A DNA stretch of 37,626 bases. Source: Bacteriovoracaceae bacterium (GTDB lineage: Bacteria > Bdellovibrionota > Bacteriovoracia > Bacteriovoracales > Bacteriovoracaceae). Shown here piece after piece: positions 1 through 7,587 of the stretch (positions within the stretch are counted from its first letter, which is position 1; the number at the start of each line of letters is the position of its first letter). The notes beneath the pieces are model-generated. The model searched no databases, had not been told where the DNA came from, and saw only the letters and a program-made list of their open reading frames with translations. The stretch spans positions 1 through 37,626 of the forward strand of contig JAMPXB010000028.1 of NCBI GenBank assembly GCA_023701435.1. The letters run 5' to 3'. A program made the position numbers and the translations under genes.

Positions 1-148
1 ATTAAAAACATTAGGAGCAAAAGCTTATGCACGAAAGTACTAGACTGAAACAAATCTTGAAGAGCCGTATGCGGGAAATCCGCACGTACGGATCTGTGAG
101 GGTCTTACTCCTAGACACTTATAAGGTTTAGGGGTAATTCTACTCTAT
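1..148 (+). mobile_element. 3' end of a group II intron (domains V and VI)
   Basis: This is the terminal part of a group II intron that begins outside the window. Domain V is at 62-94: it opens GAGCCGTAT, has a GCGG/CCGC tip stem around a GAAA-type loop, and returns through GTACGG, so the AGC catalytic triad sits at its 5' side. The third pair from the base is G-A rather than the usual G-U. Domain VI is at 98-145: a long stem (105-116 with 126-137) and a basal stem (98-102 with 140-145) from which A142 bulges as the expected branch-point adenosine. The intron should end a few bases later on an AY dinucleotide, A147-T148. Most of the ribozyme and any reverse transcriptase lie to the left, so the class cannot be assigned. 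Confidence 0.85.
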
Positions 149-435
149 GGAACATTCTTAGACGCACAAAATGAGATCAATGTTTTATCCTGACATTTGG
201 CTAAGGCTTCTTGGCGAGCCTCGGCTTCGCTTCCTCCGATAACCGATACTCGCCGCCCATTAGAAGCAACAATATTACAGGTATAAGTTCCAACCGACCT
301 TCCATCTTTATCCAAGGCCATGGTGCCAGCGTTTTTATTCTGCTGATTCGGATGAATGACCTTCACCCCTGCACAACTGGTAAGTAACAAAGTCAAACAT
401 CCGATGCAGGCAAATTTCAAAAAATCATAGGCCAT
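145..435 (-). pseudogene. Lipoprotein of unknown function, C-terminus probably cut by the intron
   Basis: The 96-residue product starts with a lipoprotein signal peptide: a hydrophobic stretch from about residue 6 and a lipobox ending LLTSC, so it is probably lipid-anchored. The rest is a small domain with GTYTC near residue 51 and Cys residues near 81 and 90. I do not recognise a family. The gene reads leftwards straight into the end of the plus-strand group II intron. The stop codon (145-147) and one base of the last Pro codon are intron sequence if the intron ends at 148, so the native C-terminus was probably different. It may still yield a nearly complete protein, because the lipobox and most of the domain are intact. 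The start at 435 has a modest GA-rich ribosome site upstream. Confidence 0.6.
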
Positions 436-755
436 ATTTCTATTCCCTCTATGAAGTGAGTTTTAAACCGATAATTGAGACAAATAGCAGCAGCAAAAAA
501 GAACGTGCAAGATAGTCGGATTCGTTGAAAGACCAAAGGCCCACAAATTTCTCAAGGGCAGGATACTTCGGTTTGAATGATGCTTAAAATATTAGCACAT
601 CTCAGTACCCGGTTAAGCTCTCAGAATTGTCTAATTACTCAACACTCCTGGTAGCATTTTGTCCCGATTTCAAAGCTAAGTTCCACTGGACCATTCCTCG
701 TTCTGGCATCCTCCTTGCTCTCCTCAATTTGGAATATCCATGGAGGGTAAGTAGC
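436..755. other. Gene-free stretch between the lipoprotein and PilZ genes
   Basis: This 320-base region separates two divergent genes and should hold both promoters. An open frame continues upstream of 756 to a TTG at 627, but no ribosome site supports that start and the added residues look unlike a protein N-terminus. I see no strong repeat, terminator or RNA fold here. Confidence 0.4.
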
Positions 756-1379
756 ATGTTAAAGAATCGACTAATTAGACTTGATGACCCGGCCCAATTG
801 AGTAACGTTTTTTTGCACATTCATCAGAAGCCAAACAAAATCCTGCTATGGCAAAATATTGAGGAGAAAGGCCAGCGCATCCGCCAGAACGCCAGGATCA
901 ATAAAGTACTTCTCTCTCAAGAAGAAATGATTCTTTATCCCTCCGAAGGAGAATTTAATTTCTCTCACCACCGCTACCTTTATTTTTTTGGTTTTAATCG
1001 CACCACTATTTTTAAGTCCCCCATTCTCTATCATTCCCGAATTAAAATGGTCTTAAGGCTGCCTAAAGAGGTTTTACTGGACAACTCCAGGCTGGAAAAG
1101 AGAAAGGAATTTATACAAAGCGAGCGCAGTATTGAGCTAATTCACCACGCATATCGCGAGCATCCATTTGTTTTGATGAAGTTACTGGACCTTTCCTCCC
1201 GCGGTTTTTCTTTTAGAAGTTCGTTTCATAATGTGCTGAGATTTAAAAAGAAAGATCGTATCTGGGTTCGCTCCCTCTTTGATGACCAAATGCTTCTGGA
1301 GGGAGAGGTCAGAAATGTCACCAAAGTCCAGGAAGAAGCTTATCCTACTCCCTACTGGAGAATCGGGGTTAAGCTTTAA
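756..1379 (+). CDS. PilZ-domain protein (candidate cyclic-di-GMP receptor)
   Basis: The 207-residue soluble protein has an N-terminal region of about 110 residues of unknown type and a C-terminal PilZ-like domain. The domain carries the two signatures of cyclic-di-GMP binding: RLEKR (an RxxxR motif, about residue 111) and DLSSRG (the D/N-x-S-x-x-G motif, about residue 145), with the usual spacing. PilZ proteins bind the second messenger and transmit the signal to motility or secretion machinery. The ATG at 756 is chosen because GGAGGG lies at 742-747; the open frame extends upstream to a TTG but without a ribosome site. The N-terminal half resembles the YcgR arrangement only in layout. The target is unknown, and neighbouring genes do not suggest one. 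Confidence 0.7.
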   Translation: MLKNRLIRLDDPAQLSNVFLHIHQKPNKILLWQNIEEKGQRIRQNARINKVLLSQEEMILYPSEGEFNFSHHRYLYFFGFNRTTIFKSPILYHSRIKMVLRLPKEVLLDNSRLEKRKEFIQSERSIELIHHAYREHPFVLMKLLDLSSRGFSFRSSFHNVLRFKKKDRIWVRSLFDDQMLLEGEVRNVTKVQEEAYPTPYWRIGVKL

Positions 1380-1438
1380 ATCCATGGTCCCAAAACGCTA
1401 CCACTCATTGACAAAAATTTTATATCTCCTGACTTCGC

Positions 1439-1467
1439 TTGACGTTTTTTCGTTCAAATTAGATTGT
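1439..1467 (+). promoter_or_regulatory. Possible sigma70-type promoter for the repeat protein gene
   Basis: TTGACG at 1439-1444 matches the -35 consensus at five of six positions. GATTGT at 1462-1467 (17-base spacer), or the overlapping TAGATT, would be a weak -10 box. Transcription would start near 1474, shortly before the ribosome site AAAGGAG ahead of the ATG at 1497. Confidence 0.3.
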
Positions 1468-1496
1468 GGACCTGTCAGTCCTCAAAAGGAGAATGG

Positions 1497-2330
1497 ATGA
1501 AGAAATTTTTGTCGGTCGTTCTAGTTGGTATGAGTCTGAGTGCTGTGGCACAACCACAAAGAGTTGAAGAACGAATTGAAGCAAGACTTCAACGCCTTAA
1601 TCAGTTGGTAACAGTTGAAAGGGCCCATCTCTATCTTACTCCGGAAGAACAACGAGAAGTTCTTCGCACTATCAACGAAACCATCAAGGTTATCCGTCGC
1701 GAAGGACCTAATCCGAACCCTGGACCCAATCCCTATCCGTATCCACAACCTCAACCGCAATCGCACCTGACTTGCTCTAAAAGAAGCAATGGCCTTTTCT
1801 ATCCGACCAATCATCAGACTTTTGAGATCGTAGGATCATCAAGCTATCAGGCGGGATACAGCGATTTCCAGACTTGTGAGTCTTCGCTCCCGCAACCGTA
1901 TGAAACACGCGCCTGCTTCAAGCAATCAAATGGACTTTTCTATCCTTCTGACGCTCAAAACGGCTCAGTGGTTGGCTCTACCAGTTATCAAGCAGGTTAT
2001 GGAACTCTCCCTGAATGTAAGCAGTCACTTCCTCGCGCCTATGATGAATACGCTTGTGCCAAGCAATCCAATGCTCTTTACTATCCGGTGGACGTGGCTT
2101 CCTTCGGTATCGTAGGCTCTAGCAGTTATCAAGCAGGCCATCCCGTTCAGTCTGAATGTGCTCAGACTCTTCCGGCCCGTGGTCAAAATATCGTATGCTT
2201 TAAGCAGTCCAATGCCCTCTATTATCCATATGACCTTCGTGCTCGCGTCGTTGTAGGTGACACAGGTTATAATGCTGGTTACAGCGATTTCCAAAGTTGC
2301 GCCCAGATCGTGAGACAAATACATCTATAA
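1497..2330 (+). CDS. Exported four-repeat cysteine protein
   Basis: The 277-residue protein has a clear signal peptide (MKKFLS, hydrophobic core, cleavage near AVA-QPQ at residue 19). A helical, Arg/Glu-rich segment follows (about 20-68), then a Pro-Asn-Gln-rich linker (about 70-88). Four tandem repeats of about 46 residues then run to the C-terminus. Each repeat has the pattern C-x-K-x-SN-(G/A)-L-(F/Y)-YP, then VG-x-(S/T)-x-Y-(Q/N)-AG, then a second Cys. The Cys pairs fall near residues 93/127, 140/174, 187/220 and 234/268, suggesting one disulfide per repeat. I do not recognise the repeat family. The start at 1497 is backed by AAAGGAG and the signal peptide; an in-frame ATG at 1464 gives an implausible leader. 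The gene ends in a strong terminator and appears monocistronic. Confidence 0.8.
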   Translation: MKKFLSVVLVGMSLSAVAQPQRVEERIEARLQRLNQLVTVERAHLYLTPEEQREVLRTINETIKVIRREGPNPNPGPNPYPYPQPQPQSHLTCSKRSNGLFYPTNHQTFEIVGSSSYQAGYSDFQTCESSLPQPYETRACFKQSNGLFYPSDAQNGSVVGSTSYQAGYGTLPECKQSLPRAYDEYACAKQSNALYYPVDVASFGIVGSSSYQAGHPVQSECAQTLPARGQNIVCFKQSNALYYPYDLRARVVVGDTGYNAGYSDFQSCAQIVRQIHL

Positions 2331-2344
2331 AAAATGAATCACTC

Positions 2345-2375
2345 AAAAGGCTACCATCCAGGTAGCCTTTTTTTT
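2345..2375 (+). terminator. Rho-independent terminator
   Basis: An 11-base-pair stem (2345-2355 with 2361-2371) with loop ATCCA is followed by a run of T to 2375. It lies just behind the repeat protein gene. Confidence 0.9.
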
Positions 2376-2445
2376 CCCTACCCTGATACTCCACATCTTT
2401 GGTTTGTCCTTTGCAGTTAAATCCGAGTCAACATCGGAGGGCATC

Positions 2446-3612
2446 ATGGCAACTGCAGACAATCTTCTCAACACAACACAGAATTTTCTTAATCCTGATT
2501 TTATAAAGAAATTCAGCAGCACCCTGGGACAACCGGCCGACAAAATCAATGACGGTCTTAGATCTGTGATTCCAACTTTTCTTTTGGCGCTGATTAAGAA
2601 GGGTTCTTCCCGTGAAGGCGCTGAAGAACTGGTCGCCCTGGCCCACAATGATGGGATTGAAGAAAGTAGCCTACCGGGAAACTTAAACGATCCCACTTAC
2701 CTTCGAAAGGGTGAAGATGCGATTAATGAAATCTTTGGAAACAAATTAATCTCAGTGACTGATTCCCTTGGATCAAGAACCGGGATGAGTTCCAGTGTCA
2801 TCACCAAAATTATGAGCATCATTGCACCTGTTATTATGGGAAGCATCGGTAGAAAGGTTAAAAACGAGGACCTCACCCCCAATGAGCTGATGAATTATCT
2901 GGGTCAGCAAAAAACGGTCCTCGCCGGATTTTCCACCGAGGGATTGGCAGGCACCAAATCTGGCATAGCGAATGTTACAAAAACACTGAAAGAAGCGACT
3001 CCAACCACTGCCAGGAATCAGATCGTCACAGACTATAAAAAGACTTCCAATAAGCCTTGGGCCCTGATTGGAGTGGTGACCCTGATTATTCTGGGATCTC
3101 TGTGGTGGTACTTAGACCAACGGACAACCACCACATCTACGGGGAGCCCAACGATCAGTGAAAACGCACCAGGCACTTCATCCTCTTTGAATCCGGCCTT
3201 AACACCGGCGGCGGCAAGCTTAGGAGAACTTGGCAATTTTCTCCGGGAAGGACGAGTCAACGAATTGCCAAAAAGATTCAGCTTTGAGTCTCTCACTTTT
3301 GCCACTGGCACAACCACTTTGGCCGAAGGCTCCCAAACCGAACTTGACCAAATCGCCAATACCTTAAAAGAATTTCCCAATGTGACAGCTCGAATTGAAG
3401 GCTTTACTGATAATGTCGGTGACGCTGTTAAAAACGTTGAACTATCCAATGCACGTGCCTTGGCCGTTAAAGCAGAACTACAGGCCAGAGGTATTGAAGA
3501 AAACAGAATTGAAGCTATTGGCAGAGGTCAAGAAGCTCCTATTGCCGGCAATGACACTCCGGAAGGCCGGGCCCAAAATAGAAGGATTGAATTTATCGTC
3601 ACGAACTTATAA
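2446..3612 (+). CDS. DUF937 protein with a membrane anchor and C-terminal OmpA domain
   Basis: The 388-residue protein joins three parts. Residues about 1-150 resemble the DUF937 family (helical, with NPDFIKKFSSTLG and a repeated helical motif). Residues about 203-223 (PWALIGVVTLIILGSLWWYL) form one membrane span. After a Thr/Ser/Pro-rich linker, residues about 280-388 form an OmpA-type peptidoglycan-binding domain. GFTDNVGD contains the diaminopimelate-contacting Asp (about 322) and LSNARA the conserved Arg (about 337); NRRIEF follows near the end. The likely topology is DUF937 in the cytoplasm and OmpA in the periplasm, tying the inner membrane to the wall. The start at 2446 follows GGAGGG; an in-frame ATG at 2404 lacks one. 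The function of DUF937 is unknown. Confidence 0.85.
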   Translation: MATADNLLNTTQNFLNPDFIKKFSSTLGQPADKINDGLRSVIPTFLLALIKKGSSREGAEELVALAHNDGIEESSLPGNLNDPTYLRKGEDAINEIFGNKLISVTDSLGSRTGMSSSVITKIMSIIAPVIMGSIGRKVKNEDLTPNELMNYLGQQKTVLAGFSTEGLAGTKSGIANVTKTLKEATPTTARNQIVTDYKKTSNKPWALIGVVTLIILGSLWWYLDQRTTTTSTGSPTISENAPGTSSSLNPALTPAAASLGELGNFLREGRVNELPKRFSFESLTFATGTTTLAEGSQTELDQIANTLKEFPNVTARIEGFTDNVGDAVKNVELSNARALAVKAELQARGIEENRIEAIGRGQEAPIAGNDTPEGRAQNRRIEFIVTNL

Positions 3613-3613
3613 T

Positions 3614-3635
3614 AAAGGGGCTCAAGGCCCCTTTT
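3614..3635. terminator. Terminator between convergent genes
   Basis: AAAGGGGC (3614-3621) pairs with GCCCCTTT (3627-3634), followed by T. With A residues on the left side it can work in both directions, between the OmpA-domain gene and the convergent outer-membrane gene. Confidence 0.8.
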
Positions 3636-3645
3636 ATCATTTAAT

Positions 3646-4566
3646 TTAAAGCACTCGACCGAGGATCGTTAGTCCCACAATAGTGGTCTCGTTACGGATA
3701 TTCGTTTCATCCAGAAAGCGCAGGAAAGGGATAAAAGTTAAATCTCTAACTGGCGAGTAACCTGCACCAAAAGATAAGTAGTTATTGTATTTTTTCATGT
3801 ACCAAAAATCGCGATGTTTTGGGCTCGACTGGTCGGTTGTTGTACGGTGTTGCATATCCCAATCATGCATAACCTGCAGCAACCACTTATCATTGAGGGT
3901 ATAGTTGACCAGGGTTGTGAAGTTCACTCTGTATCTCTCAGAAGTAGCTTCTTCGTTATAAGCATAAAAGCGGTAGTTGTTCCAGAGGATGATTCTAATT
4001 GCTGGAGACACAAGATAAGTAAAATCGTGCTGCCACTCTATCTGGGAATCAATGTTTTCACTTTTTGATTTTTTGCTAAATGGGGCCCGGTGTGTGAGTC
4101 TTTGTCTGTACTGTAATGTTGGATTCTTAATGAAGTTATAATAAAAACCAAATTGCCAATCATCGTTTCTTACAGCGTTTTTATCCCAGTAATCCGGAAG
4201 TTCGCTGCGATTCCCGAATACGGTACTAAAACGGGGACTCATGTACAAATCAACCTTTTGATTCAGAACATAGCGGACGTTCAAGGAATGGTACATCGTC
4301 GTGGGATCATCAGCGGCAGTTCCATCATCATTGACTTCATTATCCTGCCACTTCTTAATGGAAGGGCCCAAGGTCTCACTAAAATAACTGATCTTGAATT
4401 TTTCTTTCAGTCTCAGCAGCGAGAAAGGCGTACTGTCAGATTGGGTCGTGTTAACGGTGGTAGTTGATTGTCCGAAAGCTTGCGAGCAGACAAGGAGTAG
4501 GAACAGAAACATTTTCATGAAAAACCGGCCCTGATGTTGGATTAATGTTCTTTCACCTTTAACCAT
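3646..4566 (-). CDS. Putative outer-membrane beta-barrel protein
   Basis: The protein (306 residues from this start) carries a signal peptide core FLFLLLVCSQAFGQ and then alternating amphipathic strands rich in Tyr, Trp, Phe and Asn, for example WQFGFYYNF, RYRVNFTTLVNYT and NYLSFGAGYS. This pattern is typical of barrel proteins of the outer membrane. The C-terminal residue is Leu rather than the usual aromatic. No specific family is recognised. The start at 4566 has AAGGA upstream but gives a long n-region. An ATG at 4518 gives a more normal signal peptide but only a weak ribosome site, so the start is unsettled. It is convergent with the OmpA-domain gene and divergent from the glutaminase-like gene. 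Confidence 0.7.
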   Translation of the reverse strand: MVKGERTLIQHQGRFFMKMFLFLLLVCSQAFGQSTTTVNTTQSDSTPFSLLRLKEKFKISYFSETLGPSIKKWQDNEVNDDGTAADDPTTMYHSLNVRYVLNQKVDLYMSPRFSTVFGNRSELPDYWDKNAVRNDDWQFGFYYNFIKNPTLQYRQRLTHRAPFSKKSKSENIDSQIEWQHDFTYLVSPAIRIILWNNYRFYAYNEEATSERYRVNFTTLVNYTLNDKWLLQVMHDWDMQHRTTTDQSSPKHRDFWYMKKYNNYLSFGAGYSPVRDLTFIPFLRFLDETNIRNETTIVGLTILGRVL

Positions 4567-4850
4567 TTAAACTCTTTCCTTAAAGTAAAATTTTCACTTT
4601 TAACTAAACTCTGACAAATTATTCATAGTCAGTGTCAACTTGGCCTTAATTCCAGAACTAAAAAAATGCTTCATTGTAAGAAGTTTTCCAGATCAAGCAA
4701 AAAATGGCGAGTTCGGCACTGCAAAATAATATTCTAATTTCAAGAAGATACAACGCACAAGATAAAGTCTTCTGCTGAAAACCTTTACTTGATAGACAAT
4801 CTCCTCCTCTCTTCGTACAACCCTGTAAAATTTACTCGGAGGGCAACACA
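4567..4850. other. Divergent intergenic region
   Basis: This AT-rich 284-base stretch lies between divergent genes and must carry both promoters. I see no convincing paired -35/-10 boxes and no RNA gene. The ribosome site GGAGGG for the right-hand gene is at 4838-4843. Confidence 0.4.
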
Positions 4851-5594
4851 ATGAAATCTATAGCCTTTTTTATTTTGGTTCTTTTCTCTCTCGTAGCAAC
4901 TTCTGCAGATATGAAACTAGCTGATTACGATTGGACTCTCACCGACATTACAACTCGGGGACTAAATAAAGAGACTCTGTTCTCTCGTATGGACAGAGAT
5001 TTCATTAAAACCAAAAGCTCTATCTGTTCTAACCGTGCGCTCATGTGGGCAAACGACTTTAAGAGAAAATATAACCTGGATACGGCCAAGGTTTTTCTTT
5101 TCTTCACTAAAGAAGAGAAGCCGGAAGGCGAACTGAATATCAGCTTCAGAAGAACATGGTGGTACCACGTAGCTCCAATCGTGAATGAGAACAATAATCT
5201 ATGGGTCTTGGATGCTGGATTTGCTTATATTAAAAGTCCCTACACACTTGAACAGTGGACTGATAAATTTGCCTTCAGTAAAAATTGCAAAGAGATCAAA
5301 TCTAACGAAAATGAATTGGTGGAACTTATTTTCAGAGAAAAAACTTTTCCTAGAAACACTTCCTATGGTCATCATACTTGTTACTACAAAATTGTTCCTC
5401 ACACTATCTGGACTCCAGAAGTCCTTGCTCAGAACATTTTAGGGGTTAATGCCAGTGGAACTCCGGTTCGTGTGGTTCGTCCAGAAATTGAAAAGGGCGA
5501 ACTGTTCCAGGCCTGCATTGAAGCCACTGCCGGCAAACTTGGGCGTGCTTTAGGTGCCAACAAAAAGCAATGCGAAGAATACGTTAATCTATAA
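4851..5594 (+). CDS. Secreted protein-glutaminase-like enzyme
   Basis: The 247-residue precursor begins with a signal peptide (MKSIAFFILVLFSLVATSA). The mature part resembles the protein-glutaminase (Gln deamidase) fold, whose catalytic triad is Cys-His-Asp. Here C59 lies in SICSNRALMW, H106 in WWYHVAPI and D121 in WVLDAG, in the family's order and with similar local motifs. Enzymes of this family convert protein-bound glutamine to glutamate and are related to transglutaminases and deamidating toxins. A further Cys-containing region (HHTCYYKI) lies about residues 174-185. Substrates cannot be read from the sequence. GGAGGG at 4838-4843 supports the start. The gene stands alone between its own promoter region and a terminator. 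The family call rests on motifs only. Confidence 0.7.
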   Translation: MKSIAFFILVLFSLVATSADMKLADYDWTLTDITTRGLNKETLFSRMDRDFIKTKSSICSNRALMWANDFKRKYNLDTAKVFLFFTKEEKPEGELNISFRRTWWYHVAPIVNENNNLWVLDAGFAYIKSPYTLEQWTDKFAFSKNCKEIKSNENELVELIFREKTFPRNTSYGHHTCYYKIVPHTIWTPEVLAQNILGVNASGTPVRVVRPEIEKGELFQACIEATAGKLGRALGANKKQCEEYVNL

Positions 5595-5602
5595 AGTTTC
5601 AG

Positions 5603-5642
5603 TCTCCCCGAATACAGAATCGTATCCGGGGAGATTTTTTTT
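5603..5642 (+). terminator. Rho-independent terminator
   Basis: TCTCCCCG (5603-5610) pairs with CGGGGAGA (5627-5634). A mismatch and a four-pair inner stem close the loop, and eight T follow. The T-run reaches into the stop codon of the convergent hydrolase gene. Confidence 0.9.
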
Positions 5643-6363
5643 AATTCTTTAAAAAATCCAAAGTCTTATTCCAGGCAACTTGGGTCGCTTCCGGATCATA
5701 GCTCTTTCTTTCATTACAAAAAAATCCATGAGTCGCACCAGGGAAAATGACCACCTCAAAAGGAACCTTGGTCTCCGATAATTTCTTTTCTATTGCTTTC
5801 ACATCTTCGTCTGGAATACTGGTATCTTGACCACCAAAGAAGAACAGACTCTTGGCCTTAATTTGCTTTAAGTCCTCCATTAATGGAGTCAGAGCAAACT
5901 CTTCTCTATGATGAACAATTCCTCCCCCATAAAAGGAGATCATCTTATCTAATTTGAGTTTAGTTCCACAAAGAGCTGAAGCAAAACCTCCGACACAAAA
6001 ACCAATGCAACTGACAGATGAAAGGTCGGCCTTAGGAAGATTTTCCACAAAATTAATCGAGGCCCGAACATCATCCAGTATGCCTTTATTAGTGAGCGTG
6101 CTCATGAGCGGCATGAAGTCTTTACGGCTGTCGTAGTCGGCCACCAGGTGACGTCCTTTACGATGATAAAGTTCGGGAGCCGCTGCGAGAAATCCCTCGC
6201 TCGCCAACCGATGGCAGATGTCTTTTATATGATTATTGACCCCGAAGGCTTCTTGCAGAACAATCACAACGGGATGCTTATCTCCCGTATCAGGGCTTGC
6301 TATATAGATATCCATTAGTCCGGTATTGGTCTCAGCAGTCAGAAAATTTCCCTGATAATTCAT
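5641..6363 (-). CDS. Dienelactone hydrolase family protein
   Basis: The 240-residue cytoplasmic alpha/beta hydrolase matches the dienelactone hydrolase family over its length. The nucleophile is C123 in GFCVGG rather than the Ser of most hydrolases. E38 in VLQEAFG is the residue that holds the Cys in its resting state in this family. D180 (GGQDTSIP) and H212 (GATHGF) complete the triad. Such enzymes open lactone rings or hydrolyse small esters; no pathway genes for aromatic degradation are nearby, so the natural substrate is unknown. AAAGGA lies before the ATG at 6363. It is divergent from the phosphoesterase gene. Confidence 0.88.
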   Translation of the reverse strand: MNYQGNFLTAETNTGLMDIYIASPDTGDKHPVVIVLQEAFGVNNHIKDICHRLASEGFLAAAPELYHRKGRHLVADYDSRKDFMPLMSTLTNKGILDDVRASINFVENLPKADLSSVSCIGFCVGGFASALCGTKLKLDKMISFYGGGIVHHREEFALTPLMEDLKQIKAKSLFFFGGQDTSIPDEDVKAIEKKLSETKVPFEVVIFPGATHGFFCNERKSYDPEATQVAWNKTLDFLKN

Positions 6364-6444
6364 ATCATTGCCGTCCTTTAGAATGATTTTAATTGGTTCA
6401 ATAGTCTTTCATGCTTATCCTGATTCCGTACAGGATTCTCTTTT

Positions 6445-7236
6445 ATGAATAAACCATTCAGTTTAATCCACCTCTCAGATCTGCATTTTGGAAGCAAGCA
6501 TGCAACTATTATCAAACAACTTGGAAACTTCTTTATCCAACGCAAAGAGGAAATCAAACTGGCCATTCTTACTGGTGACCTTAATCAAAGAGTCAGTCGG
6601 AAAGAATTAGTGCTCGTTAAAAATTTTATCACTTCCCTTAATTTTCCGTTGTTTTTAGTACCAGGCAATCACGATATCCCCTTCTATAATCTCTTTTATC
6701 GATTTTATAGTCCCTATAATAAATTCTTAAAGTACCTGGGACCTTTTACGCAAAACTATTATGAAGATGATTTTTTTGCAGTGTATGGATTATGGACTGC
6801 AGATCATTTCTCTGTTCAAAGAGGAACACTCACCCACTCCAACTTAGACGAAATGGAAGAAAAGTTTAAGAGAGCACCATCTGACAAGATCAGGATTATT
6901 GCTTGTCACCATCCCCTGCTGTGTCTTAAAAATCCGAGGATCAAAAATGATATTAAACGAATTATGAATATTGCCCCTCATTTAATTCTCTGGGGGCATG
7001 AGCATCGAACTACAATTCAGGGCTTGAATGATGAACAGACATTTCCCATTCTTCTGGCTTCAGAAGGTAAGGCCAACAGTTTTAATTATGTTACATTTAC
7101 AGAGAGAGAATTACTTGTAGAAACTTATCGCTACTCAAAACTAATCAATTCTTTTGAAGTCATCGATCGCAAAATATATCCGTCAATAAATGAAAGAGAA
7201 GAATGGGGAGGACTAAATCCTCCCCCAAATAATTAA
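6445..7236 (+). CDS. Calcineurin-like metallophosphoesterase
   Basis: The 263-residue protein has all five metal-binding motifs of the calcineurin-type phosphoesterases, in order: DLHFG (D12, H14), GDLNQR (D45), GNHD (N75, H76), CHHP and GHEH. Two metal ions are expected in the active site. The closest layout is the CpdA/Icc-like branch, which includes cyclic-nucleotide phosphodiesterases, but the substrate cannot be deduced. It has no signal peptide, so it is cytoplasmic. The final 30 bases contain an 8-pair hairpin (7205-7225), and the stop codon overlaps the stop of the convergent small gene. Confidence 0.88.
   Translation: MNKPFSLIHLSDLHFGSKHATIIKQLGNFFIQRKEEIKLAILTGDLNQRVSRKELVLVKNFITSLNFPLFLVPGNHDIPFYNLFYRFYSPYNKFLKYLGPFTQNYYEDDFFAVYGLWTADHFSVQRGTLTHSNLDEMEEKFKRAPSDKIRIIACHHPLLCLKNPRIKNDIKRIMNIAPHLILWGHEHRTTIQGLNDEQTFPILLASEGKANSFNYVTFTERELLVETYRYSKLINSFEVIDRKIYPSINEREEWGGLNPPPNN
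7205..7225. repeat. Perfect 8-pair inverted repeat inside the phosphoesterase 3' end
   Basis: GGGGAGGA (7205-7212) pairs with TCCTCCCC (7218-7225) around a five-base loop. It lies in coding sequence ten bases before the stop. No T-run follows directly, so it is a weak terminator at best; it could act as a 3' mRNA barrier. Confidence 0.6.
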
Positions 7237-7391
7237 GCGGCTTTTTTGTTTTGCTGGTCACGGAAAGCATTGATATCCACAACATTGGAAGTCTGCCCAC
7301 CTTTTTGCGCCATAAGCTTGGCATGGTTCTGCGCTTTTAATTCTTTTTTCGTCAGCTTTTTCTTTTGACCATTGTTTTGTTTACTACTCAT
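7233..7391 (-). CDS. Small basic protein of unknown function
   Basis: This 52-residue protein is rich in Lys, Gln and Asn (KKKLTKKELKAQNHAK near the start, VVDINAFRDQQ towards the end). It has no signal peptide or membrane segment and is probably cytoplasmic, possibly binding nucleic acid by charge alone. The ATG at 7391 is chosen because GGAGGT lies a few bases upstream; a longer open frame to 7481 has no such site. Its stop shares bases with that of the convergent phosphoesterase gene. Confidence 0.65.
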   Translation of the reverse strand: MSSKQNNGQKKKLTKKELKAQNHAKLMAQKGGQTSNVVDINAFRDQQNKKAA

Positions 7392-7527
7392 ACGTACCTC
7401 CAGTAAAAAGCACTCTTCATAATGAGAGCTTAAAGAATTATCGGCATTCTGACCAAAATTCTTGAGCACTATTCTCAACATTAATTCCTTTTTATGGCCC
7501 GTTTTTTCAATAAGTTAGAACAATCTT

Positions 7528-7561
7528 AGAGCTACAGCTCTTATGTTAAGGGGTATATAAT
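7528..7561 (+). promoter_or_regulatory. -10 box with an overlapping palindrome upstream of the small membrane gene
   Basis: TATAAT at 7556-7561 is a perfect -10 box 27 bases before the ATG at 7588. The -35 region shows no good match, but AGAGCT-AC-AGCTCT at 7528-7541 is a perfect palindrome sitting there, so a regulator could act at this promoter. Confidence 0.45.
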
Positions 7562-7587
7562 GTGGTTAATGCAAGGATTTTAAAATT

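Noticed and set aside
627..755. N-terminal extension of the PilZ gene to a TTG start
   Set aside because: No ribosome site precedes it, while GGAGGG lies just before the ATG at 756.
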